64,000 bases of DNA from Meiothermus sp. Pnk-1. GTDB lineage: Bacteria > Deinococcota > Deinococci > Deinococcales > Thermaceae. Shown piece after piece: positions 57,325 to 64,000 of the stretch. Location of the stretch: positions 372,001 to 436,000 of the forward strand of contig NZ_QKOB01000001.1 in the NCBI RefSeq assembly GCF_003226535.1, given 5' to 3'. The position numbers were made by a program, and so were the translations under genes. Each line of letters starts with the position of its first letter. The first letter of the stretch is position 1. The notes under the pieces were generated by a model. That model did no database searches. It had not been told where the DNA came from and saw nothing but the letters and a program-made list of their open reading frames with translations.

Positions 57325-58470
57325 ATGATCAGGTCACGTTCCTTGTTTGCCAGTTTTTTCTTGGGCGGTTTCGAGTGTTCTTCGTTCCGTACTCGAGAAG
57401 GCGAACGGCGCGATCTTTTGGCCGAGACTGGCCACGACCGCCAGGCCGCCGCGGATTTCCGCCAGCTGCACGGCCTGGGAATCCGCACCGTACGCAGCGG
57501 TATCCGCTGGCACCGCGTCGAGCGGGAGCCGGGGGTCTACGACTTCAGCGCGGAGCTGCCGGTGGTCCAGGCTGCCCGCGAAACCCGCACCCAGGTCATC
57601 TGGGATCTGTTCCACTACGGCTGGCCGGATTTTCTGGAGGTGTTCTCTCCGGCTTTCGTGGAGCACTTCGCCGGGCTGGCTCGAGCCTTCGCCCTTTTGC
57701 TGGCGCGGGAGTCCAGGGGGCCGGTGATGCTGAGCCCGGTTAACGAGATCTCCTTCCTGGCCTGGGCGGGCGGGGACGAGGGAGTGTTCAACCCCTTCGC
57801 GGTGGGCCGAGGGGATGAACTCAAGCGCCAACTGGTGCGGGCTTTTATCGCCGCGACCCAGGCAGTGTGGGAGGTGCTCCCCCAGGCCCGCATCGTGAGC
57901 CCGGAGCCGGTCATCCACATCGCCCCGGCCCCCGAGCGCCCCTGGGATGCCCCGGCAGCCGAAGCCTACCGCCGCTCGATGTTCCAGGCTTGGGATATGA
58001 TTGCCGGGCGGCTATGCCCCGAGCTGGGCGGACACGAGCGCTTCTTGGACGTGTTGGGGCTCAACTTTTACCCGGCTAACCAGTGGATCCACGTCGAGAA
58101 GGGGGAGGCGCTGCGCCCCCTGCGCCCCGGCGACGCCCTCTACCGGCCCTTTCGGGAGATCTTGGGCGAGGTCTACAGGCGCTACCGGCGGCCTTTGTTC
58201 GTGGCGGAGACCGGCGCCGAAGGGGAAGCGCGGGCTCCCTGGCTGGCCTACGTGGCGGGCGAGGTGCAGGCCGCAATCCAGGCCGGGATCCCGGTGGAAG
58301 GCATCTGCCTCTACCCGGTGACCGATTACCCCGCTTGGGACGATAAGCGATGCTGTCGGGCGGGGCTTTTGGGATATCCCAGCCCCCAGGGGCGCCCCGT
58401 GTACCGCCCTTTGGCCGAGGAGCTAGCGCGGTGGCAGGAGCGGCTCGAGGGGGCCACAGCCCCAGGCTAG
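57325..58470 (+). CDS. Clan GH-A glycoside hydrolase (GH1/GH5-like beta-glycosidase)
   Basis: 381 residues forming a (beta/alpha)8 barrel. The acid/base Glu is in LSPVNEISFLAW (Glu141) and the nucleophile Glu in LFVAETGAEG (Glu295), with the early strand motif LGIRTVRSGIRWHRVE and LGLNFYPANQW. It has no signal peptide, so it is cytoplasmic. Substrate unknown; it might trim or transfer sugars on the glycan made by the two preceding genes. The start at ATG 57325 lacks a strong SD. Confidence 0.8.
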   Translation: MIRSRSLFASFFLGGFECSSFRTREGERRDLLAETGHDRQAAADFRQLHGLGIRTVRSGIRWHRVEREPGVYDFSAELPVVQAARETRTQVIWDLFHYGWPDFLEVFSPAFVEHFAGLARAFALLLARESRGPVMLSPVNEISFLAWAGGDEGVFNPFAVGRGDELKRQLVRAFIAATQAVWEVLPQARIVSPEPVIHIAPAPERPWDAPAAEAYRRSMFQAWDMIAGRLCPELGGHERFLDVLGLNFYPANQWIHVEKGEALRPLRPGDALYRPFREILGEVYRRYRRPLFVAETGAEGEARAPWLAYVAGEVQAAIQAGIPVEGICLYPVTDYPAWDDKRCCRAGLLGYPSPQGRPVYRPLAEELARWQERLEGATAPG

Positions 58471-58503
58471 AATTGAGCTGTAGGGGTGGCTCCGGGGGAG
58501 ACC

Positions 58504-60114
58504 ATGGAATTCAGACTGTTCGCACCGTATCTGGAAAAAGTTGAGTTGGTCGGCTCGTGGAGTGAGGAGCCGACCGCGATGTACAAGGACGAAAGCGGCA
58601 CCTGGCGGGCTGAGGTGGATTTACCGGACGGGCAACACAGCTACAAGTTCCGCCTAAAGTCCCTATCTCCCTTCATGGAAGGCCGGGTGGTGGAGGTCAC
58701 CGATCCTCAGGCCCGAAGGATAGACCCCCAGAACGGCGAAGCTTCGGTGATTATCCTCCGCGATGGTCGAGACCTGACCACCGCCCCCGATTACCCCTGG
58801 CAGCACGACCCGGTGCCACTGCCCCAGGACGACGAGCTGGTCATCTACGAGCTGCATGTGGGTGAGTTCGCCTGGGAGGGGGATAGGCCGGGCACTTTCC
58901 AGGGCTTGCTACACAGGCTCGACTACCTGCGCGACCTGGGAGTGAACGCGGTAGAACTGATGCCAATCCAGGCTTTCCCGGGAGAACGCTCCTGGGGTTA
59001 CCTACCCCGCCACTTCTTCGCCCTCGAGCCCGGCTACGGCACCCCTGAGGATTTCAAGCGCTTGGTGGACGAGTGCCACGCCAGAGGGATGCGGGTCATC
59101 TTGGACATGGTCTTCAACCACTCCGACCCCGAGGCCCCGCTCAACCACATCGACTTCTACTACTGGTATCGTGACCCCCGTGGGGGAGAACCTTCTTACG
59201 GGGCTAAGTTCGACTATGAGCGCTTCGACGATACCTTGGGGGTACGGCCTGCGTTCCGCTTCGGCCTCGAGGTAGCGGCCTATTGGGTACAGGAGTACCA
59301 TATCGACGGTTATCGGCTCGACGCCACCGCAGTGCTGGACAACTTCGAGTTCATCCAGGCCGTGCGCGACCTGTGCAAGGACAAAGCTGGAGGTAAGCCT
59401 TTTTACGTGGTGGCCGAGCATCTCCCGGAAAACCCGGCCATCGCGACCCCCACTGGCCCCGCCGATGGGGCTTGGCATCAAGCCTTTGAGCTGCAGGTGG
59501 TGCCCGCCTTATGCGAGATAGGCGAACCGGCTGCGCTGCTCGAGGCCCTGCAGCCGCGCAACCACGGCTATGTCTCGCCTGCGCGGGTGGTCAACTACCT
59601 CGAGTCCCACGACGAATACACCCTCATGCAAGTCCTGGCCGAAGCCGGGATCACCGGTGATAAGGCCTTTCGCAAAAACAAGCTGGGGGCCACCTTGCTC
59701 TTTACCGCGGTGGGCAACCCCATGCTCCACCAAGGCCAGGAGTTCGGCGGGCACCGCCCGCGCGACCTGGAGGTCCGGCCATTGCAGTGGGAACTGCTGG
59801 AGGGCGACTACGGCCTACACCTCAAGGAGCACTACGCCTTTTTGGCTCGGCTGCGGCGCGAGATCCCCGAGCTGAGGAGCGAGGAGCTCGAGCCTCTTCA
59901 CCTGGACACCCAGGCCGGGGTGATCGCCTACCGGCGCGGCGACGGGGTAATCGTGGTGGCGAACCTGCGCGACACCGACCAAAACCTCACCCTGCCCTTT
60001 CCCGACGGGGCCTGGCGCGAGCTAACTTTCGGCTACGACCTCGAGGTTAGCGGTGCCCAGCTCAGCGATTCCCTCCCGGCCTCTTCGGCGAAGATCTACA
60101 CCCGGCGTGGCTAA
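58504..60114 (+). CDS. GH13 alpha-amylase-family enzyme, branching-enzyme-like
   Basis: 536 residues from ATG 58504 (GGGGGAG upstream). An N-terminal CBM48-like domain (EFRLFAPYLEKVELVGSWSE) precedes a GH13 barrel with VFNHSDPEAPLNH, nucleophile Asp273 in IDGYRLDATA, acid/base Glu305 in YVVAEHLPE and Asp370 in YLESHDEYT, then a C-terminal beta domain. It is similar in plan to glycogen branching enzyme or maltooligosyltrehalose trehalohydrolase, but shorter. Last gene of the glycan operon; an alpha-glucan or trehalose role in osmotic stress is plausible. Confidence 0.82.
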   Translation: MEFRLFAPYLEKVELVGSWSEEPTAMYKDESGTWRAEVDLPDGQHSYKFRLKSLSPFMEGRVVEVTDPQARRIDPQNGEASVIILRDGRDLTTAPDYPWQHDPVPLPQDDELVIYELHVGEFAWEGDRPGTFQGLLHRLDYLRDLGVNAVELMPIQAFPGERSWGYLPRHFFALEPGYGTPEDFKRLVDECHARGMRVILDMVFNHSDPEAPLNHIDFYYWYRDPRGGEPSYGAKFDYERFDDTLGVRPAFRFGLEVAAYWVQEYHIDGYRLDATAVLDNFEFIQAVRDLCKDKAGGKPFYVVAEHLPENPAIATPTGPADGAWHQAFELQVVPALCEIGEPAALLEALQPRNHGYVSPARVVNYLESHDEYTLMQVLAEAGITGDKAFRKNKLGATLLFTAVGNPMLHQGQEFGGHRPRDLEVRPLQWELLEGDYGLHLKEHYAFLARLRREIPELRSEELEPLHLDTQAGVIAYRRGDGVIVVANLRDTDQNLTLPFPDGAWRELTFGYDLEVSGAQLSDSLPASSAKIYTRRG

Positions 60115-60445
60115 GTGCGCTGGTAACTTGATGGGTGCTGACTCAGACGTCGTACGTCAAACGTCATACGAAGGGGATCGGTCCCTCGGGTGTACGGAGC
60201 TTGCTCCGTCCAGATAGGGGACCGTCCCCTAGGTGTACGAGCTTTGCTCGTCCCGACAGGGGATCGTCCTCCGCGTTTAGCGTTTTGCGTACGACGTACG
60301 ACGTATGACCTAAGTCGCGTATTGCGTACAGCGTACGACGTACGCCATATAACATGAGACATCCGTTGTCACGTCCGGCTCTAAAAAACTGCCCCCAAAG
60401 CGGTCCTGTTCGATAAACCCTGGGCGGGATGGTGAGCTTCGGCTT
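60115..60445. other. Gene-free interval carrying the second mosaic repeat element
   Basis: The region between the GH13 gene and regulatory site 10 contains the repeat element at 60147-60355 and about 90 bases (60356-60445) in which nothing else was recognised. Confidence 0.5.
60147..60355. repeat. Second mosaic element: 7-bp repeats flanking a doubled hairpin core
   Basis: Left arm 60147-60174: four heptamers of the TACGTCA type. Core 60175-60273: two tandem copies of a unit of about 52 bp, each with an ACGAGC/ACGGAGC-type hairpin and an AGGGGA...TCCCCT-type hairpin and GGTGTACG. Right arm to about 60355: GCGTTTA, GCGTTTT, GCGTACG, ACGTACG, ACGTATG and a second run GCGTATT, GCGTACA, GCGTACG. 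The parts are in the same order as in the 39.7 kb element but the core is duplicated. Confidence 0.85.
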
Positions 60446-60498
60446 TCAGCCAAGCCTCAGGCAGACCTCAAGCGCTGGTCAGTGCTCCGGCCTAGGGT
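60446..60498 (+). promoter_or_regulatory. TCAG 11-bp direct-repeat site 10 (LapA operon)
   Basis: TCAG 60446, TCAG 60457, TCAA 60468 and TCAG 60479. TAGGGT (60493-60498) starts exactly 14 bp from the last. Confidence 0.8.
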
Positions 60499-60510
60499 AC
60501 AGGAGCAGGG

Positions 60511-60573
60511 ATGTCCAGGTACGCCTGTAAGCGCTTTAGGCCAAGGAGAATACGATGCGTGGGCAATGGGTAA
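60511..60573 (+). CDS. Possible 20-residue leader peptide
   Basis: ATG 60511, with AGGAGC upstream and 12 bases after the -10 box, opens a 20-codon frame (MSRYACKRFRPRRIRCVGNG) ending inside the LapA gene start region. It is basic and Cys-containing. It could be chance or a short upstream ORF affecting LapA translation. Confidence 0.2.
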   Translation: MSRYACKRFRPRRIRCVGNG

Positions 60574-60923
60574 TCTTTTGGATCCTGGTGGTGCTGGTGG
60601 CGACTTTCGCCGCGGCCAACTGGGCTACCTTGTTGCGCCCCGGCACCGCCGACCTGTTCTTTTGGGGTGACTATGTGTTTCCTACGCGGTTGGTAGGGTT
60701 GTTGGCCATCTTGGCGGTAGGGGCTATTTTCGCCTTGGTGGCGAGCTGGCAGGTCAACCAGGCTAAAGCCGAGGCCGCCCGCTACCTGCGCCACCTGGAG
60801 GAGCTACGCTCGGCGCTCGAGCGCCAGGAGCAGCGCACCCAACAGCTTCTTGAGCGGCTAGATAACCTCGCCACGGGCCTTACCTCCGCGTTGCCTGTGC
60901 GCGGCGAGGAACCTCGCCTCTGA
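60555..60923 (+). CDS. LapA-like (DUF1049) two-helix membrane protein
   Basis: 122 residues: two membrane helices (VIFWILVVLVATFAAANWAT and RLVGLLAILAVGAIFALVAS) separated by a short loop, then a C-terminal coiled coil of about 45 residues (EAARYLRHLEELRSALERQE). This is the LapA/YciS layout. AAGGAG precedes ATG 60555. It is the first gene of an operon with an unknown protein and two SRPBCC genes, driven by site 10. Confidence 0.75.
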   Translation: MRGQWVIFWILVVLVATFAAANWATLLRPGTADLFFWGDYVFPTRLVGLLAILAVGAIFALVASWQVNQAKAEAARYLRHLEELRSALERQEQRTQQLLERLDNLATGLTSALPVRGEEPRL

Positions 60924-60962
60924 GGAGTGGGCCATCCCTTTGTGAGCTTCCAGGAGACCCAT

Positions 60963-61379
60963 ATGCTACAACCCTTCTCGCTCGCCTCTGCCTACCGCTT
61001 TTATCCCTCCCTCGAGGAGCAGGTCGAGCGTACCCTGGAGATGGGACAACTTCTCTTGCGTTGGCCTTTCTGCGACCGGGTGTTTGCCCAGCAGGCCATC
61101 GAGGTTTTTCTCGAGCTTTACCGGGTGGCCAGGGCCGAGGGCGACTTTCGCTTCATGGCGCTGGCTTGCAAATGTTTGCAGCTGGGCTGGGTTCGTACGC
61201 CTAGCGGCGACCCCCCGCGCCGCTTTCGCGAGCGGCGCTTTTCGCTGCGGCCCTACCTGGCCTACCGGGTCAAGCCGGAGATCGGGCAGATGTTCTACCA
61301 GGCCTACCTGCGGGTGATCGAAGACCCCGAATACCACCGCCTCAAAGCCCAGCATCAGCCCGCTCGGTCCACCTGCTGA
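60963..61379 (+). CDS. Unrecognised 138-residue protein
   Basis: ATG 60963 with CAGGAG upstream. It is an alpha-helical soluble protein rich in Arg, Phe and Tyr (SLASAYRFYPSLEEQVERTL, GDFRFMALACKCLQLGW, RFRERRFSLRPYLAYRV). No signal, no membrane helix and no family recognised. It lies 39 bases after LapA and before the broken SRPBCC gene in the same operon. Confidence 0.65.
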   Translation: MLQPFSLASAYRFYPSLEEQVERTLEMGQLLLRWPFCDRVFAQQAIEVFLELYRVARAEGDFRFMALACKCLQLGWVRTPSGDPPRRFRERRFSLRPYLAYRVKPEIGQMFYQAYLRVIEDPEYHRLKAQHQPARSTC

Positions 61380-61414
61380 CTATGCGGAGCCAATTCCGAT
61401 CCCATGGGTGTGTC

Positions 61415-61752
61415 TTGAAGATCCAGAACGAAGTGGGGCTGTGGATTCCGGCCTCCCTGGAGCGGGTCTGGGAGTTCTTTAGGGATTTCCAGCGCTGGCC
61501 CACCCGGGCTGGAGGTTGCCGCGGGGTTCGCCGCGGTGTGGCAGGTTGGTGCTTGATTTGCCGGGGCGAGCGGGGTCCCGATCTTCGCGTGACCTGCCTC
61601 GAGCCCCCGCACCGGCTGGAGTTTGCCCCCCTCACGACCTCGAGGTATCCGGCTGGGTGGCCTGCAAACCCCATCTTCAAGGCACTCCGGTCGCTTTGTG
61701 GGTGGAGGCCCAAGCCAACCCTCGGGCGCTCCCGGTCGTGGCGGGGGCCTAG
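61415..61752 (+). pseudogene. Frameshifted SRPBCC-family gene
   Basis: From TTG 61415 frame 2 reads KIQNEVGLWIPASLERVWEF, matching the start of the intact neighbour (KLQSKVSVLIRAPLGVVWDT). Near 61640 the similarity jumps to frame 1, where EVSGWVACKPHLQGTPVALW aligns with EATGRVEFAETDEGTRVALE of the neighbour, ending at TAG 61750-61752, about 30 residues short. A single frameshift and truncation are therefore inferred. It is a decayed tandem duplicate of the next gene. Confidence 0.65.
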
Positions 61753-61762
61753 AGGAGGTTAG

Positions 61763-62245
61763 ATGAAACTTCAGAGCAAAGTCAGCGTCTTGATTCGAGC
61801 CCCGCTAGGGGTCGTCTGGGATACTTTCACCCGTTTCCACGAGTGGCCCTTGTGGTCCTCCAACTTCAAACAGGTGGTGCGCCAGGACGGAGGTTGGCGT
61901 TTTGTCTACCGCGGAGCCCAGGACCTAGATTTGGTGTTCGTGCTGAAGGCTACCCGGCTGGAGCCGCAGCGTTGCCTCGAGTTTGCCACCGTAGAAGGCT
62001 CTGCCCATACCGCTGAGGCCACGGGCCGGGTGGAGTTTGCGGAGACCGACGAAGGCACCCGGGTCGCCCTGGAGGTACGGGCTGCCGGAGATCTGGGCTC
62101 CGGCCTGGCCCAAAAGCTCGCCGACTGGTGGGCTAGCGCGTTCGTGGAACCCGATAAAAACCTAAAGCTGATCCTCCAGGACTTGCAGACTCACCTCGAG
62201 GGCAGCACCCGTACCGAGCCGCTGCCAGCGCCGCCGACGGCATAA
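61763..62245 (+). CDS. SRPBCC/polyketide-cyclase-like protein (intact copy)
   Basis: 160 residues with AGAGGAGG before ATG 61763. START/Bet v1-like order: KVSVLIRAPLGVVWDTFTRF, then strands (GGWRFVYRGAQDLDLVFVLK, RVEFAETDEGTRVALEVRAA) and a long C-terminal helix (DKNLKLILQDLQTHLE). It should bind a hydrophobic ligand in the cytoplasm. A broken duplicate precedes it and a third relative is at 51256-51720, all within the same putative regulon. Confidence 0.8.
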   Translation: MKLQSKVSVLIRAPLGVVWDTFTRFHEWPLWSSNFKQVVRQDGGWRFVYRGAQDLDLVFVLKATRLEPQRCLEFATVEGSAHTAEATGRVEFAETDEGTRVALEVRAAGDLGSGLAQKLADWWASAFVEPDKNLKLILQDLQTHLEGSTRTEPLPAPPTA

Positions 62246-62410
62246 CCCGGCTTCAGATGAGCCGCACGGGCTAGGCCAAGCTGCACTGGGGGTGGATTTC
62301 CGCTGCCACCCCGAGCGTTACCGGGTGCAGTTTTGGCCGAGCCCTACAAGATCAGGGGCTCGCGCCCAGGTTGTACGCGCAAGGACGAACCGAAGCTCGA
62401 CACCTCGGGC

Positions 62411-62452
62411 TCAGCCTTCGGTCAGTCAGGCCTCAGGTACGAGGGATACCTT
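62411..62452 (+). promoter_or_regulatory. TCAG 11-bp direct-repeat site 11 (62481 gene)
   Basis: TCAG 62411, 62422 and 62433 (three copies). TACCTT (62447-62452) starts exactly 14 bp from the last. Confidence 0.75.
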
Positions 62453-62480
62453 AGTTGCGAAAAAGAAAAGGAGGTTTGGT

Positions 62481-62777
62481 ATGCCGCGCGGGGATAAGTC
62501 TGCCTACACCGACAAACAAAAGCGTAAGGCGCAGCACATCGAGGAAAGCTACCGCGAACGTGGGGTGAGCGAGGGCCGAGCCGAGCAGATCGCCTGGGCC
62601 ACGGTGAACAAGCAGGATGGAGGCGGTAAGAAGTCGGGGGCGGGGCGGGGCCGCAGCGCCCGCTCGAGCTCCCCAGCAGGTGACCCAAAATCCAAGGGCG
62701 AGGTCTCCCGAACCCGTAGCGAGGCGGCCAAGAAGGGTTGGGAAACCCGCCGCCGCAAGGCCGCCGCGTCCCGCTGA
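62481..62777 (+). CDS. Small basic 'plasmid stabilization'-type protein
   Basis: 98 residues beginning MPRGDKSAYTDKQKRKAQHI, a pattern of small basic stress proteins often annotated as plasmid stabilization proteins, then GVSEGRAEQIAWATVNKQDG. The C-terminal half is a disordered Gly/Ser/Lys/Arg tail with KGG-like repeats (SEAAKKGWETRRRKAAASR). DNA or RNA binding is likely from charge alone. GGAGG precedes the ATG. It has its own TCAG array and is convergent with the response regulator gene. Confidence 0.75.
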   Translation: MPRGDKSAYTDKQKRKAQHIEESYRERGVSEGRAEQIAWATVNKQDGGGKKSGAGRGRSARSSSPAGDPKSKGEVSRTRSEAAKKGWETRRRKAAASR

Positions 62778-62859
62778 TGCCGCACCACGTCCGCCTCGTT
62801 CGGCATTCGACCCTGGACGTGGGTCGGGGATGCCCCTGGAGGCGGTAGTCAAGGGTTGG

Positions 62860-63534
62860 CTACTTTTCGCGCAACACGTAACCAGCTCCGCGGATGGTCT
62901 GAATTAGGCGGGGCTCTCCGCCAGCCTCGAGTTTCTGGCGGAGCTGTTTCACATAGACTTCCACCACGTTGGCGTCGCCGAAAAAGTCGGTTCCCCAAAC
63001 TTTATCCAATAAAAGGTGTTTATGCATCACCCGGTCCGGGTTTTCCATGAAGGTTTGCAAAAGCCGAAACTCCAGGCTGGTGAGGGTGATATCCCGCGGG
63101 CCACGCCGTACTGTGAAAGCCTCGGTGTTCATCTCCAAATCGGCAAAGCGCAGTACGCTAGGAGCCTCGGCTTTATGGCGGCGCAAAAGGCTGCGGATAC
63201 GGGCTAACAATACCTCGAAGCTAATCGGCTTGATCACGTAGTCATCGGCTCCGGTGTCGAGGCCTTTGATCTGGTCCCCGGGGGCATCCTTGGCGGTAAG
63301 CATGATCACCGGCAGTTTTTCGTCGGCGCTGCGTAGGCGCTTCAGGACCTCGAGGCCATCGATTCCCGGCATCATCACGTCCAAGATCACCAAATCGGGG
63401 TATCTTTCACGGGCTTTGGAAAGCCCCACTTCCCCCGACTCGGCCACCTCCACCGCGAAGCCCTCGTAGGACAGACCGCGCTTGAGAAAGTTTCCCACGC
63501 TCGGGTCGTCATCGATCACCAGGATGCGCTGCAT
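62860..63534 (-). CDS. Orphan OmpR/PhoB-family response regulator
   Basis: 224 residues. The receiver domain has the acidic pocket Asp8-Asp10, phospho-acceptor Asp52 in VILDVMMPGIDG, Thr80 and Lys102. The C-terminal winged helix (about 128-222) has ITLTSLEFRLLQTFMENPDR and VVEVYVKQLRQKLEAGGEPR, then IRGAGYVL. Family members are known to bind tandem direct repeats about 10-11 bp apart, matching the TCAG arrays around it. No histidine kinase is adjacent on either side. The promoter region (63535-63560) contains the palindrome GTTATATATAAC. Confidence 0.95.
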   Translation of the reverse strand: MQRILVIDDDPSVGNFLKRGLSYEGFAVEVAESGEVGLSKARERYPDLVILDVMMPGIDGLEVLKRLRSADEKLPVIMLTAKDAPGDQIKGLDTGADDYVIKPISFEVLLARIRSLLRRHKAEAPSVLRFADLEMNTEAFTVRRGPRDITLTSLEFRLLQTFMENPDRVMHKHLLLDKVWGTDFFGDANVVEVYVKQLRQKLEAGGEPRLIQTIRGAGYVLREK

Positions 63535-63540
63535 ATGTTT

Positions 63541-63552
63541 GTTATATATAAC
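63541..63552. promoter_or_regulatory. Palindrome in the response regulator promoter
   Basis: GTTATATATAAC is a perfect 12-bp palindrome 7 bases upstream of the ATG at 63534 (minus strand). It includes a TATA-rich -10 candidate, so it may be simply the promoter or an operator. Confidence 0.4.
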
Positions 63553-63643
63553 CCGCCAACGAAACGCAAACCACTTTTCGAAACGGCTTTACTAGATGAT
63601 CTACCGCGCTCGAGATTTCGACCCAGTCGTCGGTTGTGGCCAC

Positions 63644-63696
63644 TCAGCACCGGCTCAGCCAAGCCACAGGGGGGGTTCAAAGCCCCTCCTTAGCGT
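63644..63696 (+). promoter_or_regulatory. TCAG 11-bp direct-repeat site 12 (GlsB gene)
   Basis: TCAG 63644, TCAG 63655, ACAG 63666 and TCAA 63677. TAGCGT (63691-63696) starts exactly 14 bp from the last. It lies in the divergent space between the response regulator and GlsB. Confidence 0.8.
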
Positions 63697-63739
63697 GATG
63701 GCTAAGCGACCGTCAAGCGTCGCTAAAAGGAGGTAGGAT

Positions 63740-64000
63740 ATGGACTGGATTGTTGCCATTTTGGTGGGTGCGCTCATCGGCTGGCTGGCCAGCTTGATCA
63801 TGGGCACGGACGCCCGACAAGGCGCTTTGGCCAATATCGTTATCGGTATCGTAGGTTCGGCGTTGGGTCGTTGGCTATTTGCGGATGTGTTAGGAATCGG
63901 TGGCGCGGCGGCGGCGGGTAGCTTCAGCCTCATCGGCATCCTCTGGGGGGTGTTAGGGGCGATCGTACTGATCTTTATCCTGCGGGCAGTGCGGATACTT
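63740..64000 (+). CDS. GlsB/YeaQ/YmgE-family membrane protein (runs off the window)
   Basis: At least 87 residues with a perfect AAAAGGAGGT ribosome site. The sequence [20 protein letters not shown], then [17 protein letters not shown] and [20 protein letters not shown], gives three membrane helices with the Gly-rich pattern of the transglycosylase-associated (GlsB) family, usually stress-induced. The end lies beyond the window; most relatives are 80-100 residues. It is controlled by site 12. Confidence 0.88.
   Translation, partial: MDWIVAILVGALIGWLASLIMGTDARQGALANIVIGIVGSALGRWLFADVLGIGGAAAAGSFSLIGILWGVLGAIVLIFILRAVRIL

Noticed and set aside
45245-63696. TCAG arrays as ordinary REP or satellite repeats
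   Set aside because: Only the tetramers and the 11-bp pitch are kept while the 7 bases between vary freely, they occur once per promoter, always point toward a gene, and have a fixed distance to a -10 box; this is the signature of protein binding sites, not of copied repeats.

Overview
The window is chromosomal DNA from a GC-rich, red/yellow pigmented thermophile of the Deinococcota, most likely the Meiothermus/Thermus lineage (inference). The clues are a carotenoid tailoring cluster with a CYP175-like P450, a gdhA-gdhB pair of unequal glutamate dehydrogenase subunits, a GlnRS carrying a YqeY-like tail, menaquinone made by the futalosine route (mqnE, mqnA), and many genes with a TANNNT box only 6-7 bases before the start codon, the layout of leaderless mRNAs known in Thermus and Deinococcus. 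No rRNA, CRISPR array, prophage or transposase gene was seen. One tRNA gene (initiator Met) is present.

Layout. 1-5.7 kb: carotenoid/isoprenoid genes (acyltransferase, glycosyltransferase, CrtI-like oxidoreductase, P450, then type 2 IPP isomerase) in tightly overlapping order. 5.7-9.6 kb: tRNA-fMet, TPR protein, and a SPOR-rex-lipoprotein operon. 9.6-14.8 kb: polyprenyl diphosphate synthase, gdhA, gdhB, an acetyltransferase and a 2-hydroxyacid dehydrogenase. 14.8-31.5 kb: housekeeping (uvrC, bdbC, ftsY, gltX, lptB-like ABC ATPase, DUF3084, mutS, a small membrane ORF, mutL, purU, HtrA protease). 31.6-45 kb: mqnE-mqnA, a LacI regulator, a PlsY-like protein, an ABC-F ATPase, FAH, MBL, purN, two TerC paralogues, an esterase and glnS.

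45-64 kb is different. It is a dense block of small membrane and envelope stress-type genes: LMO0937-like, PerM/AI-2E, a YqjD/YqjE-like operon, YihY, a charged LEA/CsbD-like protein, SRPBCC proteins, an NRAMP-like transporter, a Crp-family regulator, a glycosyltransferase/UDP-galactopyranose mutase/GH/GH13 operon, LapA, a plasmid-stabilization-like protein and GlsB. It ends beside an orphan OmpR/PhoB-type response regulator. Reading the intergenic regions of this block by eye revealed twelve copies of one promoter architecture: three or four TCAG-like tetramers spaced exactly 11 bp apart, followed by a TANNNT-like -10 hexamer whose first base lies exactly 14 bp from the first base of the last tetramer. 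This is the geometry expected for a PhoB/OmpR-family regulator binding tandem direct repeats in place of a -35 element. I propose that the block is one regulon, possibly controlled by the response regulator at 62860-63534. No such array was noticed in the first 45 kb.

Other notable structure: mosaic intergenic elements at 39.7 and 60.1 kb built of 7-bp tandem repeats around hairpin cores; a 9 x 7 bp array of the same type inside glnS, where it is translated into a heptapeptide repeat; a frameshifted SRPBCC paralogue; and a probable decayed tspO-like gene. All functional names rest on motifs read by eye; no database search was run.
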